A stretch of DNA of 11,901 bases, taken from the NCBI GenBank assembly GCA_008933525.1, contig WBUV01000055.1, positions 1 through 11,901 on the forward strand, given 5' to 3'. The notes below the pieces were generated by a model. The model made no database searches. It saw only the letters and a list, made by a program, of their open reading frames with translations, and had not been told where the DNA came from. The DNA is from Bacteroidales bacterium. Lineage in GTDB: Bacteria > Bacteroidota > Bacteroidia > Bacteroidales > Tenuifilaceae. Of this stretch, positions 6,192 through 11,901 are shown piece after piece. Position numbers and translations under genes: made by a program. Positions within the stretch are counted from its first letter, which is position 1, and each line of letters starts with the position of its first letter.

Positions 6192-8111
6192 TTATTGCTT
6201 TTTGTTCCAAACTAATTGTCCGCTTTCGTTGCGACTTATTTTTCCATTGTCGAGCAAGTAAGTTATTACTTTTATAACCCTGTCGGGATTTTTTTTAAGG
6301 CTATCGATTAATTCCTCGTCGGAACAAGGCTGTTTTAATATCTCAGTTTTTAATCCTTCCAGAATCAAATCAAACTCATATTTACTCATGTCGAGTTCGT
6401 TTCGCTGTGTGCAAATGTCGCATTTTCCGCATCGGAAGGCATCCATTTCGCCAAAATACTCACTCAGCAGTTGACTTCTGCATTTGGTTTGAGTTTTAGC
6501 GTAGTTCAAGAGTGCTTCAGTTCTGCTGATAAATCGGTCGTGAAGCATTTTGTATGAGTTAGGATTAATCCGAAGGTTTTTTTCATCGAGGCGCTCCTCG
6601 GTCATTATTATTAGTGGAGTTCTTTTTTTTGGAATGAAATTTATAATTTTATGTCGACTTAATGTTTTTAAGTTTTCAATTACAGCTCCTGTCGGAATTC
6701 CTGCTAACCGACTAAGGTAAGCTTCCTCAACTCTTACATATTGAGAAAAAACTCCTGTGAAATTCCGAAGTATTACTTTTATGAATCTGTCCAAGTCGGC
6801 ATGTGCAACCTGATACTTGTAAAGTTCGTTTTTTTCAACCGTAAAAATCAGCCGACTGGGATTGTCTAGTTCATCGGTGAGTTCAATGTAGCCTTCGCGT
6901 TCGAGTATTTTCAACGAATTGAATGCCTTTACGGAATTAAAATGATAAACTGAGCAGAAGTCCATCAGGTTGAAATCGTATGTTTCGCCTTTTCCTGCAC
7001 CAATAGTTATGTTTAGGTAGGATCCAAGCGCTTGATAGGTGCGTTTAATATCTTCAATCGGGGGAAACGATGTTTCCAGGCGTTGGTTAATTTTTAGGCT
7101 ATCGGTTTCGTTGAACAATAAAACAGCATAGGCCAATTTTTGATCCCTGCCTGCACGACCCGCTTCCTGAAAATATGCCTCCGGGGAGTCGGGTAAATCC
7201 ATGTGCACTACGAAACGAACATCGGGCTTGTCGATTCCCATCCCAAATGCATTTGTGGCAACAATAACCCTTGTTTTGTTCGATTGCCAGTCGGTTTGTT
7301 TCGCATTCCGAATTTCCATGCTTAAACCGGCATGGTAAAAATCGGCACTGATTCCTTCCTTACGGAGCATCAGAGCAATTTCCTTTGTTTTATCACGACT
7401 TCGTACGTAAACAACACCTGTTCCTTTTATGCTGTGGACTATTTTTAACAGATGCTTACTTTTATCCTCAACATTTCGAACTAGGTAAACTAAGTTTTCG
7501 CGGGCAAAGCTCATCCGAAATACTTTGCCATCGGAAAAACCCAATTTTTCCTGAATATCGTTTACCACTTCTGGTGTTGCCGTGGCAGTTAATGCTAAAA
7601 AAGGAACATCGGAGGGAAGTATTTGTCGTAATTCGGAAATGCGAAGGTACGATGGTCTAAAATCGTAACCCCATTGCGAAATACAGTGCGATTCATCAAT
7701 TGCAACAAGGTTCACCTTCATTTTGCGGAGCCGCTCTCTAAAAAGGTTTGTCGATAAACGTTCAGGTGAGAGGTACAGAAATTTTACATTTCCATAGGCG
7801 CAGTTGTCGAATTCTATATCAATCTCATGCGACGATAATCCTGAGTGAATAGCTGTTGCTTTGATGCCTCGTTGCTTTAAGTTCTCAACCTGATCTTTCA
7901 TTAAAGCAATCAGTGGTGTAATAACCAAACAAACACCCTCCTTTGCTAGCGCAGGCACTTGAAAAGTAATGGATTTCCCTCCTCCTGTGGGCATTAAGGC
8001 AAGGGTATCGGTTCCATTATAAACCGATTCAATAATGTCGCGTTGAATTGAGCGAAATTTACTAAACCCCCAGTATTGCTTTAATATTTGTTCAAATTTA
8101 TCCAAATGCAA
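6192..8111 (-). CDS. recQ: ATP-dependent DNA helicase RecQ
   Basis: This 639-aa protein is a 3'-5' superfamily 2 DNA helicase for recombination and repair. Motifs in order: the Q-motif-like FRSIQRD at 19-25, Walker A TGGGKS at 42-47, DESH at 139-142 followed by the aromatic-rich CISQWGYDFRPSY loop, ATATPE at 176-181, ATNAFGMGIDKPDVRFVVH at 285-303, and motif VI QEAGRAGRD at 315-323. A winged-helix-like region (about 350-510) comes before, not after, the four-cysteine zinc cluster (Cys544, Cys561, Cys564, Cys567). The HRDC domain of E. coli RecQ is absent; the C-terminal 60 residues look like a small helical or winged module (SDEELIDSLKKNPDRVIKVITYLLDNGKI). No ATG is available in frame: the region between the upstream stop at 8136-8138 and the Q-motif offers only TTG at 8109-8111, which I adopt. 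The first internal ATG would remove the Q motif and sit at Walker A. Confidence 0.95.
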   Translation of the reverse strand: MHLDKFEQILKQYWGFSKFRSIQRDIIESVYNGTDTLALMPTGGGKSITFQVPALAKEGVCLVITPLIALMKDQVENLKQRGIKATAIHSGLSSHEIDIEFDNCAYGNVKFLYLSPERLSTNLFRERLRKMKVNLVAIDESHCISQWGYDFRPSYLRISELRQILPSDVPFLALTATATPEVVNDIQEKLGFSDGKVFRMSFARENLVYLVRNVEDKSKHLLKIVHSIKGTGVVYVRSRDKTKEIALMLRKEGISADFYHAGLSMEIRNAKQTDWQSNKTRVIVATNAFGMGIDKPDVRFVVHMDLPDSPEAYFQEAGRAGRDQKLAYAVLLFNETDSLKINQRLETSFPPIEDIKRTYQALGSYLNITIGAGKGETYDFNLMDFCSVYHFNSVKAFNSLKILEREGYIELTDELDNPSRLIFTVEKNELYKYQVAHADLDRFIKVILRNFTGVFSQYVRVEEAYLSRLAGIPTGAVIENLKTLSRHKIINFIPKKRTPLIIMTEERLDEKNLRINPNSYKMLHDRFISRTEALLNYAKTQTKCRSQLLSEYFGEMDAFRCGKCDICTQRNELDMSKYEFDLILEGLKTEILKQPCSDEELIDSLKKNPDRVIKVITYLLDNGKISRNESGQLVWNKKQ

Positions 8112-8122
8112 ATTATTTATTA

Positions 8123-8130
8123 CAAAAGTA
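8123..8130 (-). promoter_or_regulatory. -7 promoter element of recQ
   Basis: On the minus strand this reads TACTTTTG, an exact TAnnTTTG match. It ends only 11 bp before the proposed TTG start of recQ, so the transcript would have a leader of just a few nucleotides. The -33 region has a TTTC about 20 bp upstream, a partial match to TTTG. Confidence 0.5.
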
Positions 8131-8143
8131 GCTGATTAAGTTG

Positions 8144-8276
8144 GAAGTAGAAAGTATGAAGATGAATGTGGGTGTTTTGAAATAGATAAAGTGCTGACGC
8201 TATTAGAGAAGCATATATGAGTTGTAGTTTTCTTGATTTTATCAGTACGAACTAGTCTTTTACCCCTTTCTACTTC
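8144..8276. repeat. Imperfect inverted repeat with purine/pyrimidine strand asymmetry
   Basis: GAAGTAGAAAG (8144-8154) is the exact reverse complement of CTTTCTACTTC (8266-8276), an 11-bp match separated by 111 bp. The flanks carry related degenerate words: GAAGTAGAAAGTATGAAGATGAA on the left and TACTTCATTCTCCCTACTTTCC on the right. Each arm is strongly purine- or pyrimidine-biased. It may be a relic of a small palindromic mobile element or a dispersed intergenic repeat; one copy in one window cannot decide this. Confidence 0.45.
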
Positions 8277-8304
8277 ATTCTCCCTACTTTCCGCTTTTAA
8301 CTTT

Positions 8305-8315
8305 TTATCGATAAC
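8305..8315. promoter_or_regulatory. Palindromic 11-mer TTATCGATAAC, possible operator copy 1
   Basis: It contains the perfect 10-bp palindrome TTATCGATAA. A 10/11 identical copy (TTATGGATAAC) begins 53 bp to the right, about five helical turns away and next to the guaB promoter. The binding protein is unknown; this is an inferred site. Confidence 0.35.
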
Positions 8316-8357
8316 CCTTTGCCTTTCACATAATATAACATTCAATTTGTAGATTGA

Positions 8358-8368
8358 TTATGGATAAC
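8358..8368. promoter_or_regulatory. Near-palindromic 11-mer TTATGGATAAC, possible operator copy 2
   Basis: It differs from the site at 8305-8315 at one central base and ends 2 bp before the putative guaB -33 TTG, a position where a bound protein could affect initiation. The reverse complement TTATCCATA is also one base from a DnaA-box consensus, a weaker explanation. Confidence 0.35.
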
Positions 8369-8370
8369 AA

Positions 8371-8400
8371 TTGAGGTTCCGGTAAAATTTTATAACTTGC
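8371..8400 (+). promoter_or_regulatory. Putative guaB promoter (-33 TTG, 19-bp spacer, TAACTTGC)
   Basis: TTG at 8371-8373 and TAACTTGC at 8393-8400 are separated by exactly 19 bp, the usual Bacteroidota -33/-7 spacing. The -7 element departs from TAnnTTTG in its last two bases. Transcription would start near 8405, leaving a leader of about 24 nt. Confidence 0.45.
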
Positions 8401-8428
8401 CGCATTTTTAAACAATAACCTGTTCAAT

Positions 8429-9910
8429 ATGTCATTCTACAGCAACAAAGTAATAGCCGATGGGCTTACATTTGACGATGTGCTACTTGTTCCAGCATAC
8501 TCCGAAGTATTACCACGCAACGTAAACTTATCAACTCACTTTAGCAGAAACATAGAGATTAAAGCACCTATTGTTTCAGCAGCAATGGATACTGTTACAG
8601 AATCGGCACTTGCTATTGCAATTGCTCGCGAGGGTGGAATTGGAGTTATCCATAAGAATATGACCATCGAGGCTCAAGCAAAACAAGTAAGTGAAGTTAA
8701 GCGTGCCGAGAACGGTATGATATATGAGCCAGTAACAATTAAGCCAGATGCAACCGTTGGCGATGCCCTCGCATTAATGCGAGAGTATCATATTGGAGGA
8801 ATTCCAGTTGTTGACGGTGGTGGCTTACTTATTGGAATTGTGACAAACAGAGATTTGCGCTTTCATGAAAACATGAAAACTCCAATTCGAGAGGTGATGA
8901 CCAGTAAAAATATCATCACTACCACAACTTCGATAGATTTGGAAAGAGCTACATCAATTCTGAAGGAACATAAAATTGAAAAACTTCCTGTGGTTGACGA
9001 AAATAATAAGTTAATCGGTTTGTTAACCTATAAGGATATAACCAAAGTTAAGGATAACCCTAATGCAAGTAAAGATACTAAAGGCCGTTTAAGAGTGGCC
9101 GCTGGTGTTGGTGTTACCCCTGATACGATGGCTCGCGTAAGGGCTCTTTACGAATCGAAAGTTGATGCGGTTGTAATCGACACTGCCCATGGACATACAA
9201 AAGGGGTAAATGAAATGCTTAAACAGGTTAAGCGCGAATTCCCCGATTTAGATGTTGTGGTTGGAAATATTGCTACTGCCGATGCTGCAAAAATGTTGGT
9301 GGATAATGGTGCCGATGCTGTAAAAGTGGGAATTGGCCCTGGATCAATATGTACCACAAGGGTTATTGCTGGCGTTGGCGTTCCACAACTAAATGCTATA
9401 TGGGATGTTGCTAATGCAATTAAGGGTACTGGTGTTCCAGTTATTGCCGATGGAGGAATTCGTTACTCCGGCGATATTGTAAAAGCGTTGGCTGCGGGTG
9501 CCGATACCATTATGGCCGGTTCGTTGTTTGCCGGAGTGGAGGAGTCGCCCGGAGAAACAATAATTTTCAACGGTCGTAAGTTTAAGTCCTATAGAGGAAT
9601 GGGCTCACTCGATGCTATGCAGCAAGGTTCTAAGGATCGTTATTTCCAGGATGTTGAGGACGATATTAAAAAGTTAGTGCCCGAAGGAATTGTGGCTCGT
9701 GTACCATATAAAGGAACTTTAAACGAAGTTTTCTATCAAATGATAGGTGGACTTAAAGCCGGTATGGGATATTGTGGCGCTCCAAATATTGAGAAACTTA
9801 AGGAGGCCAAATTTGTAAAAATTACCCATGCAGGAATTATTGAAAGCCATCCGCACGATGTTGCCATTACCCGCGAAGCTCCAAACTATAGTCGCGATGG
9901 TGGAGCATAG
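8429..9910 (+). CDS. guaB: Inosine-5'-monophosphate dehydrogenase
   Basis: This is a full-length 493-aa IMP dehydrogenase, the NAD-dependent enzyme converting IMP to XMP, the committed step of GTP synthesis in the cytoplasm. The N-terminal LTFDDVLLVPAYSEVLP (13-29) is the family signature. Two CBS domains interrupt the barrel at about 95-150 and 155-208 (GGIPVVDGGGLLIGIVTNRD; EKLPVVDENNKLIGLLTYKD), the usual adenine/guanine nucleotide-sensing Bateman module. The catalytic loop GPGSICTT at 304-310 holds Cys308. DGGIRYSGD (341-349) binds the phosphate, SYRGMGSLDAMQQGS (387-401) follows, and the mobile flap includes EGIVARVPYKG (419-429). The C-terminal THAGIIESHPHD (466-477) is also conserved. 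No residue of the active site appears missing. It starts at ATG 8429 behind a putative promoter and two palindromic sites; the isomerase gene lies 58 bp downstream without an obvious terminator between. Confidence 0.98.
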   Translation: MSFYSNKVIADGLTFDDVLLVPAYSEVLPRNVNLSTHFSRNIEIKAPIVSAAMDTVTESALAIAIAREGGIGVIHKNMTIEAQAKQVSEVKRAENGMIYEPVTIKPDATVGDALALMREYHIGGIPVVDGGGLLIGIVTNRDLRFHENMKTPIREVMTSKNIITTTTSIDLERATSILKEHKIEKLPVVDENNKLIGLLTYKDITKVKDNPNASKDTKGRLRVAAGVGVTPDTMARVRALYESKVDAVVIDTAHGHTKGVNEMLKQVKREFPDLDVVVGNIATADAAKMLVDNGADAVKVGIGPGSICTTRVIAGVGVPQLNAIWDVANAIKGTGVPVIADGGIRYSGDIVKALAAGADTIMAGSLFAGVEESPGETIIFNGRKFKSYRGMGSLDAMQQGSKDRYFQDVEDDIKKLVPEGIVARVPYKGTLNEVFYQMIGGLKAGMGYCGAPNIEKLKEAKFVKITHAGIIESHPHDVAITREAPNYSRDGGA

Positions 9911-9968
9911 GGTTTTTAATTAGTTAATATTTAGGTGTAATTTTTTTTTATTTCTTAAACTTGATACG

Positions 9969-11901
9969 ATGAAAAGACTTAGGAGTTTGGTTCTGACGGC
10001 GGCAACAATTATACTGTGCAGTAGCTATTCTTTTTCTCAGCAATTGTCTTCAAAAGTATTGCTTACAATAGATGATACTCCAATTACAGTTGATGAGTTC
10101 AAGAGTATTTACTTGAAGAATAACACATCAAGTAGTTCTGTCGATAGGGTTGCAATGGAAGATTACCTGAAACTTTTTATCAACTTTAAGTTAAAAGTAC
10201 AAGAGGCTCGAAATCAAAAAATTGATACATCTGCTGCATTTGTTACAGAGTACAAAGGTTATATCAATCAGTTAGCGCAGCCATACTTAACCGATGCCGC
10301 AAGTGATGTGCAACTGCTCGATGAAGCTTACGAAAGGATGAGGTATGAGGTGAGTGCAAGCCACATATTAATTAATATTCCAGAATCTGCATCGCCAGCC
10401 GATACTTTGAAATTATATAGAAAAGCCTTGGAAGCAAGAACTAGGGTGATAAAAGGTGAAAGTTTCGGATCTGTTGCAATTTCAACAAGTAACGATCCGT
10501 CTGTATCACGAAATAGCGGTTTTCTTGGGTATTTTTCTGCTTTCCAAATGGTTTACCCTTTTGAAACAGCTGCATATAATACTCCTAAAGATTCAGTCTC
10601 ACTCCCAGTTCGAACACGTTTTGGTTATCATATTATCAAAGTTCACGATAAAAGACCAGCTCGGGGTCAAGTAAAAGTGGCTCATATAATGATCCGTGTT
10701 CAACCTAATTCCAATCCTCAAGACGCAGAAAATGCTCGGCAAAAAATTGTCGATATTCATAATCGAATCAAATCGGGTGCCGATTTTGCAACAGTAGCTC
10801 GTGAGGAATCCCAGGATCCTGGAACAGCTAAAAATGGAGGAGAATTACCTTGGTTAAGTTCCGGACAGATAATTCCAGAGTTTGAGCGAGTTGCTTTTGG
10901 TTTAACTGCCGATGGCGAAGTGTCCGAGCCATTCCAAAGTACCTATGGCTGGCACGTGGTTAAACGTTTAGGAAGGAAAATGGTTGGTACAAAGGAGGAG
11001 ATGCTTCCAGAAATAAAGTCGTTGGTTGCGAAAGACTCAAGAAACATTAAATCCAGAGAGTCATTTTTGAAGAAAATCAAAGTTGAGTATGGCTTTAAGG
11101 AGGATACTGTAAAATTGAGTTTAGTTCAATCAATAATTGATTCAAGTTTTTATAAAGGCACATGGAAGGCACCCGTCTTAAAAAACAATGCATTCCTTTT
11201 TAGTTTTAGTGGAGGAACATATAATATTTCTGATTTTACGAAATTTATTGAAGGAAATCAGAGATTTGTAGGGCAATACTCAATATCAAACTTCGTAAGG
11301 TTAGCCTACAATGAGTTTGTTAATAGCACACTAATTACTTACGAAGAATCTAAGTTAGGTGAGAAGCATCCTGAGTTCAGACAACTTTCAAAAGAATACC
11401 TTGAGGGAATGATGCTTTTTGAGATAACCAATAATGTGGTTTGGAAAAAGAGTACCGATAGTTTAGGAATTGTAAAATTTTTCGAAGCAAATAAGGGTAA
11501 CTACACCTGGGGCGAGCGCATTCACTATGCTGTATACACAACAAATGATGCCAAGGTTAAAGACAAAATTGTGGCAGGCCTTGCAAAAAGAAAATCAAAA
11601 AACATCTCTCCCAGCAATTATATTTCAAAGTTTAATATAAAGAGTCAGGTTGTCTCTGTTGAGGAAAAATCTGCAAATAACGATAACCCTGAGATTGCAA
11701 GTTTTAAAACTTGGAAGAATGATAATAATGTAAGCGTTCTGGACAATGGTCAGTTTGTTGTTACCGAAATATTGAAAGTAACTAATGGCGATCCTAAAAA
11801 TTTAGATGATTGCAAGGGACAGGTAATTGCTGATTATCAACAGAAATTGGAAGATGAGTGGATGGTTTCGTTGAAAAATAAATATACAGTTAGTGTAGAT
11901 G
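9969..11901 (+). CDS. SurA-like periplasmic peptidylprolyl isomerase, two parvulin domains, 3'-truncated
   Basis: The frame opens at ATG 9969 and remains open to the window edge, giving 644 codons. A Sec signal peptide (MKRLRSLVLTAATIILCSSYSFS, about 23 residues) directs export. Cys17 is preceded by Leu, so no lipobox is evident. A SurA-like N-terminal helical region (about 28-125, with VDEFKSIYLKN and FINFKLKVQEA) is followed by parvulin domain 1 (about 128-228: VSASHILI, RFGYHIIKVHDKRP) and parvulin domain 2 (about 235-336: VKVAHIMIRV, ADFATVAREESQDPGT, NGGELPWLSSGQ, YGWHVVKRLG). The remaining 300 residues form a weakly conserved helical extension. These proteins assist folding of outer-membrane proteins in the periplasm. 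The last visible residues (SLKNKYTVSVD) resemble the KYxVxVN ending of related proteins, so only a few residues may be missing. Lack of a terminator after guaB allows co-transcription. Confidence 0.92.
   Translation, partial: MKRLRSLVLTAATIILCSSYSFSQQLSSKVLLTIDDTPITVDEFKSIYLKNNTSSSSVDRVAMEDYLKLFINFKLKVQEARNQKIDTSAAFVTEYKGYINQLAQPYLTDAASDVQLLDEAYERMRYEVSASHILINIPESASPADTLKLYRKALEARTRVIKGESFGSVAISTSNDPSVSRNSGFLGYFSAFQMVYPFETAAYNTPKDSVSLPVRTRFGYHIIKVHDKRPARGQVKVAHIMIRVQPNSNPQDAENARQKIVDIHNRIKSGADFATVAREESQDPGTAKNGGELPWLSSGQIIPEFERVAFGLTADGEVSEPFQSTYGWHVVKRLGRKMVGTKEEMLPEIKSLVAKDSRNIKSRESFLKKIKVEYGFKEDTVKLSLVQSIIDSSFYKGTWKAPVLKNNAFLFSFSGGTYNISDFTKFIEGNQRFVGQYSISNFVRLAYNEFVNSTLITYEESKLGEKHPEFRQLSKEYLEGMMLFEITNNVVWKKSTDSLGIVKFFEANKGNYTWGERIHYAVYTTNDAKVKDKIVAGLAKRKSKNISPSNYISKFNIKSQVVSVEEKSANNDNPEIASFKTWKNDNNVSVLDNGQFVVTEILKVTNGDPKNLDDCKGQVIADYQQKLEDEWMVSLKNKYTVSVD

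Larger units (their letters stand above)
8112..8428. other. Divergent recQ-guaB regulatory spacer
   Basis: This 317-bp stretch holds no convincing gene. From left to right it contains the recQ -7 element, a purine-rich arm and a matching pyrimidine-rich arm forming an imperfect inverted repeat (8144-8276 and flanks), two near-palindromic 11-mers (8305-8315, 8358-8368), and the guaB promoter. A 69-codon TTG-initiated minus-strand frame (8136-8345) crosses it, but its composition is repetitive and it resembles no family I know. Confidence 0.7.

Noticed and set aside
7385..7660. A 91-codon plus-strand frame antisense to recQ
   Set aside because: It lies opposite the helicase core motifs, which explain the codon pattern of this DNA.
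8136..8345. A 69-codon minus-strand frame in the recQ-guaB spacer
   Set aside because: It starts at TTG, covers the repeat arms and the recQ -7 element, has repetitive charged and Ser/His-rich composition, and resembles no family known to me.
8358..8366. A DnaA-box-like sequence (TTATCCATA on the minus strand)
   Set aside because: It is one base off consensus, solitary, and no origin-associated genes or box cluster is present.
10017..10019. Cys17 of the SurA-like protein considered as a lipoprotein cysteine
   Set aside because: The preceding residue is Leu and the -3 to -1 residues do not fit a lipobox; a signal peptidase I site near SFS-QQ fits better.
10456..10674. A 72-codon frame inside the isomerase gene
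   Set aside because: The 644-codon frame with signal peptide and two parvulin domains accounts for this DNA.

Overview
The window looks like ordinary chromosomal DNA of a member of the Bacteroidota, probably a free-living or environmental lineage of the Bacteroidales/Marinilabiliales/Cytophagia type. The evidence is a secreted enzyme with a type IX secretion (T9SS) C-terminal sorting tail, AT-rich promoters carrying the Bacteroidota -7 element TAnnTTTG, starts without strong Shine-Dalgarno sequences, and families (DUF5063, DUF4180, the long-spacer RecQ, the double-parvulin periplasmic isomerase) that are typical of this phylum. No rRNA, tRNA, CRISPR array, insertion sequence, prophage or biosynthetic cluster was seen.

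Left part (1-4600). A 5'-truncated yaaA (peroxide-stress protein) runs rightward and ends 9 bp from a convergent leftward operon: DUF5063 protein, DEDDy 3'-5' exonuclease, RlmI-type 23S rRNA m5C methyltransferase. That operon is tightly packed (4-bp gap, then an ATGA overlap) behind one TAnnTTTG promoter, and suggests RNA or ribosome maintenance. Upstream lie a leftward stand-alone proline dehydrogenase, with its own promoter and a strong hairpin terminator, and a small DUF4180 protein that may have a long structured leader.

Middle (4800-8430). Two more leftward single genes follow: an exported S1/P1-nuclease/phospholipase-C-fold metalloenzyme with a T9SS tail, and recQ. The recQ gene appears to start at TTG just downstream of its promoter element. 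The 317-bp divergent spacer between recQ and guaB holds both promoters, a purine/pyrimidine-asymmetric imperfect inverted repeat, and two near-identical palindromic 11-mers set 53 bp apart upstream of guaB.

Right part (8429-11901). guaB (IMP dehydrogenase, complete, with both CBS domains) is followed 58 bp downstream on the same strand by a SurA-like periplasmic peptidylprolyl isomerase with two parvulin domains, cut by the window end close to its probable C-terminus.

The genes are mostly housekeeping. I see no convincing new multi-gene system. The points most worth checking are the paired palindromes before guaB, the unexplained element in the recQ-guaB spacer, the DUF5063/exonuclease/methyltransferase operon, and the mixed nuclease/phospholipase metal-ligand signature of the T9SS-tailed enzyme.
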